From contig NC_091251.1 of NCBI RefSeq assembly GCF_042477335.2, positions 90,659,501 to 90,723,500 on the forward strand: a stretch of DNA of 64,000 bases, read 5' to 3'. Shown one piece after another: positions 22,590 to 34,640 of this stretch. Position 1 is the first letter of the stretch. Each line of letters starts with the position of its first letter. Below the pieces are notes generated by a model. The model did no database searches. It was not told the DNA's origin and was given only the letters and a program-made list of their open reading frames with translations. Made by a program: the position numbers and the translations under genes. The DNA comes from Ovis canadensis. Lineage: Eukaryota; Chordata; Mammalia; Artiodactyla; Bovidae.

Positions 22590-23090
22590 TCATTCATTCG
22601 CCGATTCATGGGTTCATTCAACAAATATTCAGTGAGCAGTTAGGCGCCAGACTCCATTCTAGATGATGGAGATACAGAGTAGAAAAAGACAATGTTCCTC
22701 CTTACTCTGTTTACATCTTAGGGGCGGCAACATGCAATAAGCCAAATATATATATGTATAGTATAGTATATATATATATACACACACACACACACATGCA
22801 TACATGAACTAGCGACAAGAGCCTTGAAAAAAGTAAAGCACATGAAGAGACAGGGGTGAGGGGGACACTTTTACACACAGAGGAGTCAGGAAGACCTCTC
22901 GGAAGAGGTGACCTTTGGGCAAGGGTTGAATGAAGAGCATTCCAGGCAAAAGGAATGATAAATGTGAAGACCTGGGACAAGGACCAGTTGGATGTGTTGG
23001 GGAACAGCCAGGAAGCCAGACTGCAGCAGAAGGAGCAATCGGGATGTCAGAGAAGTGAGCAGAGCCCAGGTCGGGGAAGGAAGACTTCAC
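22590..23090 (-). repeat. Ancient L2-type repeat, antisense, with AT/CA microsatellite
   Basis: Antisense L2 3' end order: ttcattcaacaaatattcag, tggagatacagagtagaaaa, then gaggtgacctttgggcaagg and gaagagcattccaggcaaaa. Interrupted at 22746-22796 by (TA)n followed by (CA)n. Confidence 0.6.
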
Positions 23091-23704
23091 TTCTGTTCTG
23101 AGCGTTATGGGATGTCTTTGGAGCAGGAGAGTGATGCTGCAGAGATGTACGCTCGGGCCATGGAGAAGCTGACCAAGTGATGATGGCCCAGCTCCGGTTA
23201 AACGTTTGCATTCAGACCCCTGACTGGTGGTGGTTGCACCTCAAGGGCTGTGCCTGAAGTGGAAACCTTCAAAGAGAGCTACATGTTTCAACAGGGTGAG
23301 GCTGGGCCTGGGAGCTCACTACCTCTCTACCAATTAGTCTTAAGCCCCAAAAAAGGAAATGGTGCTATTTAAATAGCAGGGTTGGGATCCGTGAGCCAGA
23401 GAACTCTCAATCCATCAGGTCACCCCCAGTTAGGCTCTGGAAAATTGCTGATACTCAAGCTCCCAGTGGGGAGTTTGGCCGCAGGCTCAAATACAGGCCT
23501 GGCCTTTAGGGGATCGGGCTTTATTTCTGGCTGATTGTATCCTGTCTTGTCAGTTTCATTCTCAAGCCCTTCCACTTTGCAAAATGCAGGCGACTTAACT
23601 GGGGAGCAGAGGGAAGAGGGAAAAGGCATGAACTGTCGTTTCAGTCAGCCCTGGGTTGCAATTTTTGCCTCCATGCTTAACAAATTTTTGGAAATTCTAC
23701 TGAA
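23091..23704. other. Unique non-coding DNA
   Basis: Nothing recognised. Confidence 0.4.
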
Positions 23705-23900
23705 TCTGCTACAACTACACTATCCAATACAGTAGCCACCGTCATGTGTGGCTACTTACATTTAAATCTTAAGTTTAAATCAATTAAAATGATATGAAAT
23801 TTAAAATTTAGTTCCTTAATCCCACTGGGCACACCTCAAGGGCTCAATAGCCCCATGGAGCTGGTGACTATCATGGTGTTGGACAGTGCAGACATAGAAC
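23705..23900 (+). mobile_element. Non-autonomous DNA transposon (MER type)
   Basis: Begins acactatccaatacagtagcc and ends ggtgttggacagtgcag, an imperfect terminal inverted repeat. The interior has caagggctcaatagcccc. Probably hAT; exact family not determined. Confidence 0.6.
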
Positions 23901-24054
23901 ATTTCTGTCACGGCAGGAAGTTCCGTTGGAGAGTTTCACTTCTTTGAAAAAGAAGTAACCCGTGAGAAATGAACGTGTTAACACACAGAAAGCACAGGGT
24001 ACTTCTGTCTCATTATAGGTACCCAGCAAACAGCAATCTCCATGGTTTACTATA

Positions 24055-24180
24055 TGGATCTCCATCCTGGCTCTGCTACTTACCAGCTGTGAGGCCATTC
24101 AACCTCTCTGAGCCTCAGTTTTCTGATCTCTAAAATGGGAATAACAAGTAATACTGAGTGAATTTCTCATAGCATAACAT
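24055..24180 (+). repeat. MIR SINE
   Basis: Good match to the MIR core: tggctctgctacttaccagc, caacctctctgagcctcag, tctctaaaatgggaataa. Confidence 0.8.
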
Positions 24181-25184
24181 ATAACATAATCTGTATTTTT
24201 CTATTTTCCCTGGACCTGAGAACATCCCCATTAACCCTCTGCTGACTTATCGAGACCCAAATTTGGAATCTCCAATCCTGCCATGCTTAGCAGGAGGCAT
24301 GACTGAGATCATGGCTCCGTGATGAGTGCTGGAGCTTTTAGCCATTTTGAAGGGTTTGAGTACAGTCAGGGGTGTGAAATTCTAATGAAACAAGTGGGCA
24401 AGTCTGCTCGAGAAATATAATCATTTTTACTCAAGTCAAATATTCTCCTGCCCTGGTACCCTGAAAGCAATTGTGTCTGGGTTCCCCTAGCCCTGGGCCC
24501 CCGCTTCCTTGCCTGAATGCTCCTTCTCAGGGTGCAGCCTGCAGGGAGAGGCTCTCAAGCAGCCCTTCTGGTATCTTAGCCTCCAATCAGTCTTCTTTTT
24601 TCTACTTTGGGGCTTTGTTGTTGTTGAGCGTTTATTAACTGCAGGCATTTGGTGGGTGGAAGTGGATTTGCCTGGGGCTGGAAGGAAGTTATTTGCCAGG
24701 CCAGGAGAAGGTGTGGTTTCAGAGTTGAAGCTGGAATCCCCTTCACCTGCTTAATGCATTTCAGGGGAGATTTGTTTTCAACTCCCAAATTACCTGCTAG
24801 GATTTCTAGACCTGAGATCCTATCTCTCCTGGCTGTTTTCTTTCATTTCCGACAAGAAAGACAAACAAAAAATTAAAGAGTGAGAGGCTCAAGAACAATA
24901 GTCTTCTTTTAAATTAAATTGCACACAGAGAGTGATTTTTTTCACTGTCTACTGTCAGGCTGGCAGGAGAAGGGTCTGTGCAAGTACTCAGAACCTCTGC
25001 TTTTGGGGACCCATGGGAGAAAGTACAGCTGGGCTTCTACAGAAAACTCAGGGAACAGTGTAGACTTACTGTGTCCAGTGAGACTTTCTAAATCTCCCCC
25101 CTGCAAGCTGTTCCACCTGCAACTTTCTCTTAAGTGATAGCAGCTCCGACCCTTGGGCTGTTTATGGCCCAAACCTAAATGGAG
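24181..25184. other. Unique non-coding DNA
   Basis: No exon or repeat recognised. Confidence 0.4.
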
Positions 25185-26035
25185 TCATACTTAAACTCCG
25201 ACTTTCTTTCACACCCCATTTCCAAGGTGCTGGAGCATGTTATTGGCTCTACTTTCAAAATCTGTCCAGAATCCACCCAATTCTCATTATCCCCTCTGCC
25301 AGCATCCTGGTCCAAGCCACCACCATCTCTTCTCCAATCACCTGTGATAACCTCCTACCAACCTCCCTCTTTCCACTTCCCACTAACTGGCCCACGTACT
25401 TCTACTTGCCTTGAAGTGTATTCTCAACATACTCTCAACATACAAATCCCCAGTGGCCCACAATGAGTCCCATCCCATCGAGAGTAAAATGCCAAAGTCC
25501 TTCCAGTGGTCTTGGGAGCCTGAAGAATCTCACCCATGCTAATGCTGACCTTTCCGCCCTCCCCTCTCCCCCCTTGCTCATTCATCTCCAGTTACCCTGG
25601 CCTTCTTGCTTTTCTCAAACACACAAGATATGTGCCCATGTTGGGGCCTTTGCTGCAGCTGTTCCCTTACCTCTTCAGTCTACTCACCAAAATGTCGCCT
25701 ACTCACCAAAGCTCCCTCTGATCACCTGGTTCATCTCAAGTTCTCCTCATACCCCCTTGCACTCCCACCTACTTTGAGCTGACTCAGCCTCCCCTCCTTA
25801 ACACTTGTCACTCTCTAACCTACTACAGTCTCCCTTCTAGGATTCCCCATGGATACCCAAGTCCACAGATCTGCAGGGTTTTATTCCACAGAGAGATGAC
25901 TGTGCATCATTTGGGTGTTGGTTTTATTGTTTTTCTCTCTTCTCACTTCTAGAATTATCATCTCCACGAAGGTAGGGACCCTGTCCTATTGAGTTTGCTC
26001 TCTGTCCAGTGCTTCCAGGCACTGGGCTCAGAGCC
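25185..26035 (+). repeat. L2 LINE 3' region
   Basis: Long L2 match: cctaccaacctccctctttc, gccaaagtccttccagtgg, ttggggcctttgctgcagct, ctaccaccaaaatgtcgcc-type motifs, then after an unrelated 110-base patch (25831-25940) the 3' end agaattatcatctccacgaa and ccagtgcttccaggcactgg. Confidence 0.75.
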
Positions 26036-26388
26036 TCTCTTTTTTTCCCACCAATAACCCCCTCTTGGAGATGTGTGCTGTTCAGGGAGCCTGATCTGAG
26101 AAGACTAGAGCTGACTTGAGCCCCAAGTATTGCCAGGCAAAAAAAAAAAAAATCCAATAGGTCAAGGCTACAAGGAGGATTAAACTCATAAAGGAACCCC
26201 CGATAAGTTTAAGTTCAGAAGAAACAGAGCTAGAAGGAACTGTCCCCAAGGTCATGGAGGGTAAGTGAGCAAGAAGTTGCCTAAATGATCATATGACTAT
26301 GAGCAAGGAGACAAAGAAGAAGGAAGAGGAGAGGGAGAGGGAAAGAAAAATGAAGGAGAAAGAGAAGAAAAAGAACCAACAAGGCTAT
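26036..26388. repeat. Low-complexity: A14 tract and purine-rich block
   Basis: Poly-A at 26139-26152. About 26300-26378 is almost entirely purine (GA-rich), which could form triplex-prone DNA. No gene. Confidence 0.8.
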
Positions 26389-26400
26389 CAGCTCTCAAAT

Positions 26401-26553
26401 GTTTTGCTCATGTACTGCGCTGTGCTTAGTCACTCAGCCGAGTCCAACTCTTTACAATCCCATGGGCTGTAGCCCACCAGGCTCCTCTGTCTGTGGGGAT
26501 TCTCCAGGCAAGAATACTGGAGTGGGTTGCCATGCCTCCTCTAGGTTTTGCTC
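26401..26553 (-). mobile_element. BovA-monomer SINE in Charlie, 9-bp TSD
   Basis: Element about 26410-26544, antisense BovA monomer (cagccgagtccaactcttta, gcaagaatactggagtgggt). Flanking gttttgctc at 26401-26409 and 26545-26553. Confidence 0.88.
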
Positions 26554-26586
26554 TTAAGGACCCCTTTATACTTAAAACTTGTTGAA

Positions 26587-26697
26587 GTGAAAGTCTCTCA
26601 GTCGTGTCCGACTCTTTGCAACCCCATGGACTATATACAGTCCAGGGGATTCTCCAGGCCAGAATACTGAAGTGGGTAGCCTTTTCCCCCCCAAGAG
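26587..26697 (-). mobile_element. BovA-monomer SINE in Charlie
   Basis: gtgaaagtctctcagtcgtg, tttgcaaccccatggactat, then agaatactgaagtgggtagc. Ends in a C-rich patch. No clear TSD. Confidence 0.88.
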
Positions 26698-26729
26698 CCT
26701 TTGTTTCCATGTTTGCATCTGTTGATAAA

Positions 26730-27765
26730 TCCGGGGGTAACCAGCCTCCTGGATAGTCCCCAGTGATCCTTATCTCCCAGCATTAATGCCCTTGTGTGTT
26801 AAATGAGGGCTGGTCTGTGTGGCTACAGAAAATGGCAGAAGTGAAGATATGTGACTTCAGCTGGCTTCAGAGGCTAGGCCTTAAAAGGGGCTAAAGGTTT
26901 CTACTTGGTCTCTTCTACTGTCCACTCCAGAGAAAGCCAGTTGCCGCATTTTGAGGACACTGGGAGAGACCTATGTGAAGAGGAAATGAGGCCCTTCACA
27001 ATAGCCAGACACAACTGGCTAGGCTTGTGAGTGTACTACCTCGACAGCAAATACCCTAGCCCTGGTCAGGCCTTAAGGGTACAACCTCAAGAGACCCTGA
27101 ACCAGAAGAGCCCAGCCAAGGCACTCCCAAATTCCTTATCCTCAGCAACTCTAAGGGGTAACAAGTGATGGTTGTGTGTTTGGGGGTGGGGGGAGTTATA
27201 TTCATCTTATTGAAGTATAGTTGATTTACAATATTGTGTTCGTTTCTCCTGTGCAGCCAAATGATCCAGTTATTCACATATGTACACATACTCTTTGATA
27301 TTCTTTCCCATTATGCTCTATCCCAGGATTTTGAATATAGTTCCCTGGGCCGTATGGTAGGACTTTGTTGTTTATCCTTTCTCTATACACTAGTTTGTAT
27401 CTGCTAATTCCAAACTCCCAATCCATCCCTCCCCCACCCTCCCACCTCTTGGCAACCATAAGTCTTTTCTATGCCTGTGAGTCTGTTTCTGCTTTGTAGG
27501 TAGGTTTATTTGTGTCATATTTTAGATTCCACATATAAGTGATATCATATGGTATTTGCTTTTCTCTTTGTGAGTCACTTCACAGAGTGTGATATTGTCT
27601 AGGTCCATCCATGTTGCTGCAAATGGCATTATTTCATTCTCATTTATGGCTGAGTAGTATTCCATGCTGTATGGACCACATCTTCTTCATTTGTTTAGTG
27701 ACTATTGTTGTTTTAAGCCACTATGTTTTGGAGTATTTTGCTATGCAGCAATAGATATTTAAGTC
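26730..27765 (+). mobile_element. MLT1-type MaLR LTR in Charlie, split by L1
   Basis: LTR parts 26730-27175 and 27698-27765: gatatgtgacttcagctggc, gccgcattttgaggacactg, gagaccctgaaccagaagag, then ttgttttaagccactatgtt and tatgcagcaatagata, the LTR 3' end. 5' end truncated or decayed. No internal coding region. Confidence 0.7.
27165..27708 (-). mobile_element. Ruminant-type L1 3' end nested in the LTR
   Basis: Antisense L1 3' UTR and ORF2 end: gaagtatagttgatttacaa, gaatatagttccctgggccg, ttagattccacatataagtg, ccatgttgctgcaaatggca, tggctgagtagtattccatg. Diverged duplicates gtgatggttgt (27165-27175) and gtgactattgt (27698-27708) look like its TSD. Confidence 0.8.
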
Positions 27766-29185
27766 ATTTACCATATTAAAAATTAGAACAGAAAACTATT
27801 TTTTTTTAAAGTTGTTGATACTCAAATGTGGATGTTTTTATATATACTTACATAATAAATTGCCAGCCACAGGCATTAGTTTCTGCAAAAATCTCCCAGT
27901 CAATATTGTGTTAATGCTTATTTGTTAACCATTTAACATATATTTATATGGATAAATTCCTATTTATTAATTGACAAAAATCCAAAACTTTATTCATTTG
28001 TTTAAAACTTTAAAATAGCACAGTCTTACTGTAAAAATAGCTGTGTTTTCCAAAACAAAACAGAACAAAATTTAATGAGAAGAATGACAGTGTTTTACAT
28101 TTTTGCAAATCTCTTTAATGTCTGGCTTAATAGAAGACAGCTGGATTCTCATATCTACTTCTGCATTCAATCAGCAGTGATAATATTGTTTTGGTTGAAG
28201 TTTATGAAGGAAACCCAGCCTCACATAGATACGAAGCTGGAAAAGGGAGGAATATTTTTAAAAGCCTTTTCAGATAATTGTAGATATTCTTCTTTGACAC
28301 GATACCAGAACTCGATAAATGGTCATTTATTAAAGGTTACTTGCAATGTGGAATCTGAAACTATCTCAATGAACTCTTTGTACTCAGTTTCATTAAAATC
28401 TGTTTGGTCTGTGTTGCACTGAATGGATCTTTTGCCCATGCCTGATTTTGTAATCTATGCATGGTCATTTGGAAAATATTGCTTCACTAAGTTATGTGGA
28501 TCTGAATCTGATCTATTTCATGATTAAAACTAAAAATTCACATTTGTTGATATCACCACTGATCTTATCTGAAACCTAAGAACTGAGACAGTATTAAGCT
28601 CACTGAGACAGATACAAGTTTTCAGAAATTTTAACTTTTGCTTGAAAGTTTTTATTTTGACAACAAGCACTGTCAATTATCTTTCTTGAAATGACAAATT
28701 CAGATTGTTCCTTTTGGAGAAAATGACTGTCAAATAACCAAGTCTGAATAACCATGGTAATTCAGTCCTTTCAAGTAAACATGGTATTTCATGAAAGTGG
28801 CTAGTTCAACTCACAACTCAGACGCTCTCACAAATGCTTTTTCTCTGAACAAACAATTGTACCTCAGAAAGCACCAGAAATGCCTTATGCTTACTTTCTA
28901 GTTTGCCACACATAATACTCAAAAGACTTGGACTTTGGGCAAGATTTCATAAAATTATTAATTTTTACTGCTCCATCTCAGACACGCTTAAGTGAAATTG
29001 GTTTCTTTTTTTTTTTTTGGTCCGACTTTGTGGCAGTGAAGAATATGACAATTTTACCCAAATGTCAACACTGTGAAGCAGACAAATAACACCTTGGAAT
29101 TATGAACATAGTTTTGACCTTGCAAACACCTTCTTAGGGTCTCAGGGACGCCAGGGGTCCATAGACCTCACTTTGAGACCCATTG

Positions 29186-30589
29186 CTTTAGAGAAATGGA
29201 TGCTGTTTCATTGCTTATAGCATTTGTAGGTGAGTGTGCTACATGCTAACACATGCGTGTACCAGGTCTTTGTGTCAGACTGTGATGGCCACCATCTGTT
29301 ACACAGACTAGAAACATTGTTGGATGTTTCTTAGATACATAGCTTGTTAGATACCAGCTTACTCTTGTGGATGGAGTAGATATGAGAAAGTTTCTTTATA
29401 TAATAGGGTATTTTTATGTTTCTGTTTGCCCCACTTATGAAAGGTGTGTGGCTGGTAGGAGAAAGCTAGGCTCTGAGAAATTCCTCGGACGATCGGGGTG
29501 GTATAATTAAGGTAAATGAGGAAGCTAACACCTGCAGCCCTTTCTTGATAATGCTTTTCTTCTCTCCCTTTCATCCAATGACCTGTAAAAGCTCAGTGCA
29601 CTGCAGAGGCATCCTTTTCAGAGCAGTGGGGTCCTTCAAGCTCCAGACTTCAAGCGGGCAAGAGGGCTCACTCCCTCTGGCAGGACCACCAATCAGGACA
29701 AGAGAAGCAGCAGGCCCGAGAGGCTGCATTGGTTCTAAAGATCAGGGCACCCGTGAGATTTGGTCGCCGTGGAAAAGCTGACAAGCCAGCCTCTCCTAAA
29801 GTCCTCAGCATTTCCACAAAGTGGACTTAGAGCAAGGCAGGGAGGGATGGGGTTATTTTTCAGTCCACTTCGGTTCAGTTTTTCACTGCAGACACACAGA
29901 GAGTGTTTGAACCTGCACCTAACTGGGCCCAGCTCTTTGGTGAGTGATGTGTAACTGTTCTTTCTGCGATCACAGGCCTCATCGGCAGGGGAGAAACAAC
30001 CAGCAGTTGTGTCTGGAGCCCTGGGAACTGGAGACCTTTCCACATCTGTTTGCCTAGTCGGGGGTGGGAGGAAATCACCAAAACCCTCCAGAGCTGGGCC
30101 AGAGCCGGAGGTGGGGGTGGGGGCACAAAAGGGCTTAAGCCGCTGGCGACCCCGGGTCATATGACCACCCCATGATCCTCCCCCAGCCCCTTTCATCCCC
30201 TCAGGTGCCCAACACTCAGCCTTTTCATCATCCCCTAGGTCAGCAGGATCAGGTTTATGTGAGTCGACCAGAAAGCTTATCAAACGAAGGCAGAAGCAGG
30301 TGTTTGAAAACCTCCTCCTGCTAAAAGCTGGGTTGAACACGGTTGTCAATGTGGCCAAGGCCAGGGTCCCTCACTAATTGCGTTTTCTTTCCTGTTCCTT
30401 TTTCCTCTCTTTCTGCTTTGGAACCCCTAGAGGTCTCTGGGAATCAGTCACTAAAACAAACCACTCCAAGAGCTGGGGATACGAGGAAAAACAAAGCTAA
30501 ATCAGGGTGTCATTGTTGGTAGCTTGAATCGACCGTGATGGGGACAGTTGCATCATGGAAGTCAATAGGCTACAATGCAGACTCTCTTC
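29186..30589. other. Unique non-coding DNA
   Basis: Contains a 624-base antisense open stretch (29735-30358) that begins with TTG rather than ATG and has no recognisable domain. 30100-30120 is G-rich. No repeat recognised. Confidence 0.4.
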
Positions 30590-30830
30590 ACTCCAAAATC
30601 AGTTCTTAAACATTTGCCAGCTTTCACTGTGGAGACTGTTGCTCAAAGTATGATTCTCAGAGCAATTGTATCTGAATTTCCCAGGGAAAGAAAGAAGGTA
30701 GGGGGTGGAGGTATTGCTATTTAAATGCAGATTTCCTGGTCAACCTGAACTCACTGAATCAAATTCTCTGGAGGGGAGCCTGGAGAGATGTGTTTTTAGC
30801 AAAGTTATTAATAAATTTGATAAAGTTTAA
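30590..30830 (+). repeat. Decayed MER-type DNA transposon
   Basis: tgctcaaagtatgattctca, gcagatttcctggtcaacc, actgaatcaaattctctgg follow the order of a common non-autonomous hAT element. Confidence 0.45.
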
Positions 30831-32164
30831 GACTTTGGGCTTAGGGAGTGGGAGAGAAGAGTGGGTGTACATCTGGCTTTTGGCATCTAGAAGGAACAGC
30901 TGGCTTCAGTCCCAGTTGGCCTGAACCCGGACAGCTGTTTTCCCTCGAGATATAAACTTCATGACGGGAAAAGGAGGTGGGAATTCTGGGGTCCCATCCA
31001 TCCACTGACAACATGATTGGTTCTGCCTTGGATCGCAGGATGTCTCCACATTCTAACCTTGAGACTTGGACCCAAGACAACATGAGCAAATGCCCAGACA
31101 TATGCATTAGCGTGAGGAAATTCACCACCATTCACGCCATCGATAGGGCCAGTGGAAGCCCTACCCAGGGCTCCAGGCAGAGGAGCCCAGGCAGGACCCA
31201 GTGTTTCCACATTAGATTGCCTAGGACAGCACTTTTCTTTCAGGTTTCTAGAGGCATTAGCGGGAGCTTTCACAAGCAGATATGATTTATGGAAAAAGGC
31301 CCTTGTTTACTTTAGCCCACTGGATCAGGAAGAGAAGGCCCTTTAAAGAAGAAAGAAAAAGAGAAGAGAGATCTTTCTTTCCTCAGAGGTGAAACAGAAA
31401 CTTTGCAGAGGGCTCAACATTGCTTTTGACTTGTTTTGCATCTACCTGAGGGAATAGTACAGATTAATTTTTTTCTGAAAACTTGACTGCATTTCCAAAC
31501 AGTTCTGGGAGGAAGGTGTTGATGAGAAAGCAAAGACCAGGCCAGATCACATGAAAAGAGAGCTGGTAAGTGGAAGGAAGGGCTGGAGTTTGGACTCTAA
31601 TTCTGACAAAGCCCCGCTCCCCAAAAAATGCCAATGCAGTTTCCTCCCAAGCCCAACGCAGTATTTTTTTTTTCTTTTGCATGTGGTTGGAGCCCAGAGG
31701 AGTTGTTAACAGGCAACTGGGACAGTGACACTGGACATTTGAGCTCAAATTATTGTGAATTCTTAAACCGTTAGAGCTCCTTGTATCCTGATGCAAATTC
31801 AGAAACATAATATAAAGCCACATGTAAAACTTTCAAGATTATGAACTATTAAATTAAAACTACTAGAATATTGGCTATTAAATTATCCACTGAAAAGGAT
31901 AGTTGAGAGTCCACCATGTTGCTGAGTATAATTTAGGCACTCCCCATATCAGGCATTTAGGCTCACAGCACTTCATCAAGTTCATGATCAGGGCCTACTT
32001 GTTTGTTCTAACTGTTCAGGGCTTTTATCAAATATGAAACTTCATCAAGTAGAAGGGGGAAGTGGCCAAATGGCCTACTTCAGGAAAGCAAGATGTGATC
32101 TCAAGTATTTTTTTCTGAGGTTTCATGGCCTTCTTGTACCTAAGAACTCTCCTCCTTACCCAAA
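30831..32164. other. Unique non-coding DNA
   Basis: No exon recognised; small T-rich tract near 31665. Nothing repeat-like with confidence. Confidence 0.4.
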
Positions 32165-32800
32165 GCCTCATCTCCACTTTGAAATCACTCATTCATTTAG
32201 CAAATAATTAGCAAGAACCTACTATGCATCAGGGCTTCCCTGGGCCTCAGTTGGTAAAAAATCTGTCTGCAATGCAGGAGACCAATGTTCGATCCCTGGG
32301 TTGGGAAGATTCCCCTGGAGAAGAAAATGAAAGTCCACTCCAGTATTGTTTGCCTGGAGGATTCCATGAACAGGGGAGCCTGGCAGGCTACAGTCCATGA
32401 GGTCTCAAAAATTGCACAGAGCTTAGCAACTAAACCCACCACTATGTGTCAGGGAAGAACAGGAAGCAGATAGATCACATCTCATCCTCATGAAGTTCAG
32501 TCTATTGAGGGACAGATATTATACAAAAATACATAAAAATAAATATAGCTTGTCTGAAATGCTGTGAAAGAAGAGCACATGGTATAAAGAGACCAATGGT
32601 TTTGATGGTCATCTGCGGCGAGAACATTTACAAAGAGACCTTATTGATGGGATTTTTTGTTTTCATTGTTTTGGGTGGCACAGGGTGGGGAGAAGGGGTT
32701 GCTGAAAGTTTAGTTGGGAACACTTGAAAGGGAGATGTCGTGTAGGCAACTGAATTCCCAACTCAGGAGAGAAGCTGGTTTGGGAGTCAGCAACACAGAA
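32165..32800 (-). repeat. Ancient L2-type repeat (antisense), split by SINE
   Basis: cactcattcatttagcaaat and aagaacctactatgcatcag, then beyond the SINE atgaagttcagtctattgag and agggagatgtcgtgtaggca. Degenerate. Confidence 0.45.
32221..32453 (+). mobile_element. Bov-tA SINE with diverged TSD
   Basis: Element about 32234-32440: ggcttccctgggcctcag head, gatccctgggttgggaagat junction, gaggattccatgaacagggg body. TSD actatgcatcagg (32221-32233) versus actatgtgtcagg (32441-32453), 11 of 13 matching. Confidence 0.9.
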
Positions 32801-33524
32801 GAAGACTGGAGCCCTCATCAGAGGGCCCAGATGAGGTCATTTAGGGATGATGTGTAAAAGGACTGAGGCCTGCACCCTGGGCTGCCCATATGGAGCTCTC
32901 TTGGACAGAGGAGGAGCCCTGAAAGCCACTTGAAAAGGCTGGTCAATTGCACTTAGGAGTAGTGGACATGCAAATACAAAAATCAGAAAAGCAATTCACT
33001 GCTCCCAGGACACTGACTCCCACATCCTTTTTTTCCCATGAGCCAAGCAAGCTGTCTGTGAGCCAGTGAGTGGATTAAACCAGAACTTCTAGAATTGGAA
33101 CAACTAGCTTTGTCCTGGGAAGTGCTTCATAGCTCTGTTATTTTCTCTATCTTCCTCAGTTCCAAGTTCCTTGGCCCCTTGGAGATGCTGCCTGTGTAGG
33201 TGTTAGGGAGAAAGCAAGTAAACCAGTTCACACTGGTGTGTGAATGCTGTTTAACCACCTGAGCCTCATTGAGGTATATCAGTGAAAAAAGGCAAAACTA
33301 AATCTCAAGTCTGTGCAGTTTCAGGAAACCTAGTATATTTATGGTGATGCCCCTGGGAGGGAAGACACTTGTGGGTATGGGTGATCACTCTGTTCCCCCT
33401 TCAGCTTCCTTCGGTTCCTCCTGCAGCAGCTTCTTTTCTTCCTCCATTGCAAGACTCCCAAGAGTCTTGAAAATCTCCACCATTTGCAGAGTGGATCCTC
33501 CAGCATCATAACCAGGCCCCTGAC
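32801..33524. other. Unique non-coding DNA
   Basis: Nothing recognised. Confidence 0.4.
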
Positions 33525-33775
33525 AATTATGTTAGCTAATAACAGTGGACATTAATTGAGCACTCACTATGTGTAGTGAGTGCTACACTCAAGCACTTTC
33601 CACAGTTGACCTCATTTAGCTGTCACAGCAACCCTACGAGGTTGGGCCAGTCACTCTTCTCACTTTATAGGGGAGGCCAAGAAGGATTTGCCGTATGACT
33701 CAGCTGCCTATGGACATGCAGCTCATAGGCTGAGATTTGAAACAGGGTCCTGCTTCCCAGTCCACACTTGGGAAG
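33525..33775 (-). repeat. MIR SINE (antisense, nearly complete)
   Basis: acattaattgagcactcact, atttagctgtcacagcaacc, ctacgaggttgggcc, cactttataggggaggcc, gagatttgaaacagggtcc. A small inserted duplication (actatgtgtagtgagtgct) sits in its 5' part. Confidence 0.75.
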
Positions 33776-34194
33776 GTGAATCTGAGACTCTGTATTTGGG
33801 TTTGCTGAGAGTATAAAAGTGAACCCAAATCTGGTGCTCCGAGATGGGCTCTCAGTATGCCTGGCTTAGTTTGGCCCCATCCTGAGATGTCTCAGGAGGA
33901 CAGCCCAGGCCAAGCCTGTCATTTCTGATCACAAACAAAATGGGAGTCCTGTGAGGTGTCAGGCTTCTGTCTCTTTAGAGAGAGGACCAAAAATTCCCCT
34001 GAATTTGTTAGATTGAGGACACAATCTTTTCAAGCCAAGCCTCTTGGGTAGGGCTTGCAGTGACCGCAAAAGAATATGGAAATTCCCCTCACCATCTCTG
34101 AGGTGTTCGAATTCTTCTCTCTCTGGAACAAAGCCTTTGGAAGGCTCCATAATCCTCCCTCTCTTGGCTCAGAGGCCCAGCTACACTTTATAAA
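33776..34194. other. Unique non-coding DNA
   Basis: Nothing recognised. Confidence 0.4.
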
Positions 34195-34640
34195 ACAACC
34201 CAGGGCCATCTGATTTGAAGCATGTACCGGCTCGTGTGGGCAAGACAGTAATTACCTCCAATTCCAGTTAGGAAAGCTGAAACCTGCCTTTTTCATGCCT
34301 CAAACAATTACGGAAGCGCCTTTTGAAGCTCTGGATAGAATAGAAAGGCAAAACAAACCAGAGCCAATTAGAGCCTGGGGTTTGAGGATGGCTCAGTTTT
34401 GTGCAGCGGGACTCAGGAGGAACTGTGGGAGAGGGTCAGGGGTCACCCCAAACCTCCAGCTGCCAACCTACTTTGCCTGTGCCAAAAGGACCATTATTTT
34501 GTATTTAAAATCAAGGCCCCTTTCCCTGGCTCGGGAACAATTTGCAGGAACGGCCTCTGCATCAGCTGTGAAGAAGACTCCCTGATTAGATAAGGCCTGG
34601 AATGCATTTGATGTTGAGCAAAACAGTTCTCTGACAGCTT
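34195..34640. promoter_or_regulatory. Unique block, candidate conserved non-coding element
   Basis: No transposon signal. Has several AT-core motifs: agtaattacc (about 34248), gagccaattagag (about 34362) and tgattagataagg (GATA core, about 34582). Purely a motif-density and repeat-absence argument. Confidence 0.22.

Larger units (their letters stand above)
26389..29185 (+). mobile_element. hAT-Charlie DNA transposon, heavily invaded
   Basis: Ends form a degenerate inverted repeat: cagctctcaaatg at 26389 versus ctttgagacccattg at 29171-29185. Interior pieces match one Charlie-type consensus in order: aaggacccctttatac, gagcctttgtttcc, then after insertions accatattaaaaattagaac, acatttttgcaaatctcttt, ttctcatatctacttctgc, and ccttgcaaacaccttcttag near the right end. 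The transposase is decayed and lies antisense. Four insertions interrupt it (two SINEs, an LTR, and an L1 inside the LTR). Confidence 0.75.

Noticed and set aside
29735-30358. 207-codon open frame on the minus strand in unique DNA
   Set aside because: It begins at TTG, the first ATG is well inside, composition is low-complexity in places and no domain is recognisable. One such frame is within chance for 64 kb read in six frames.
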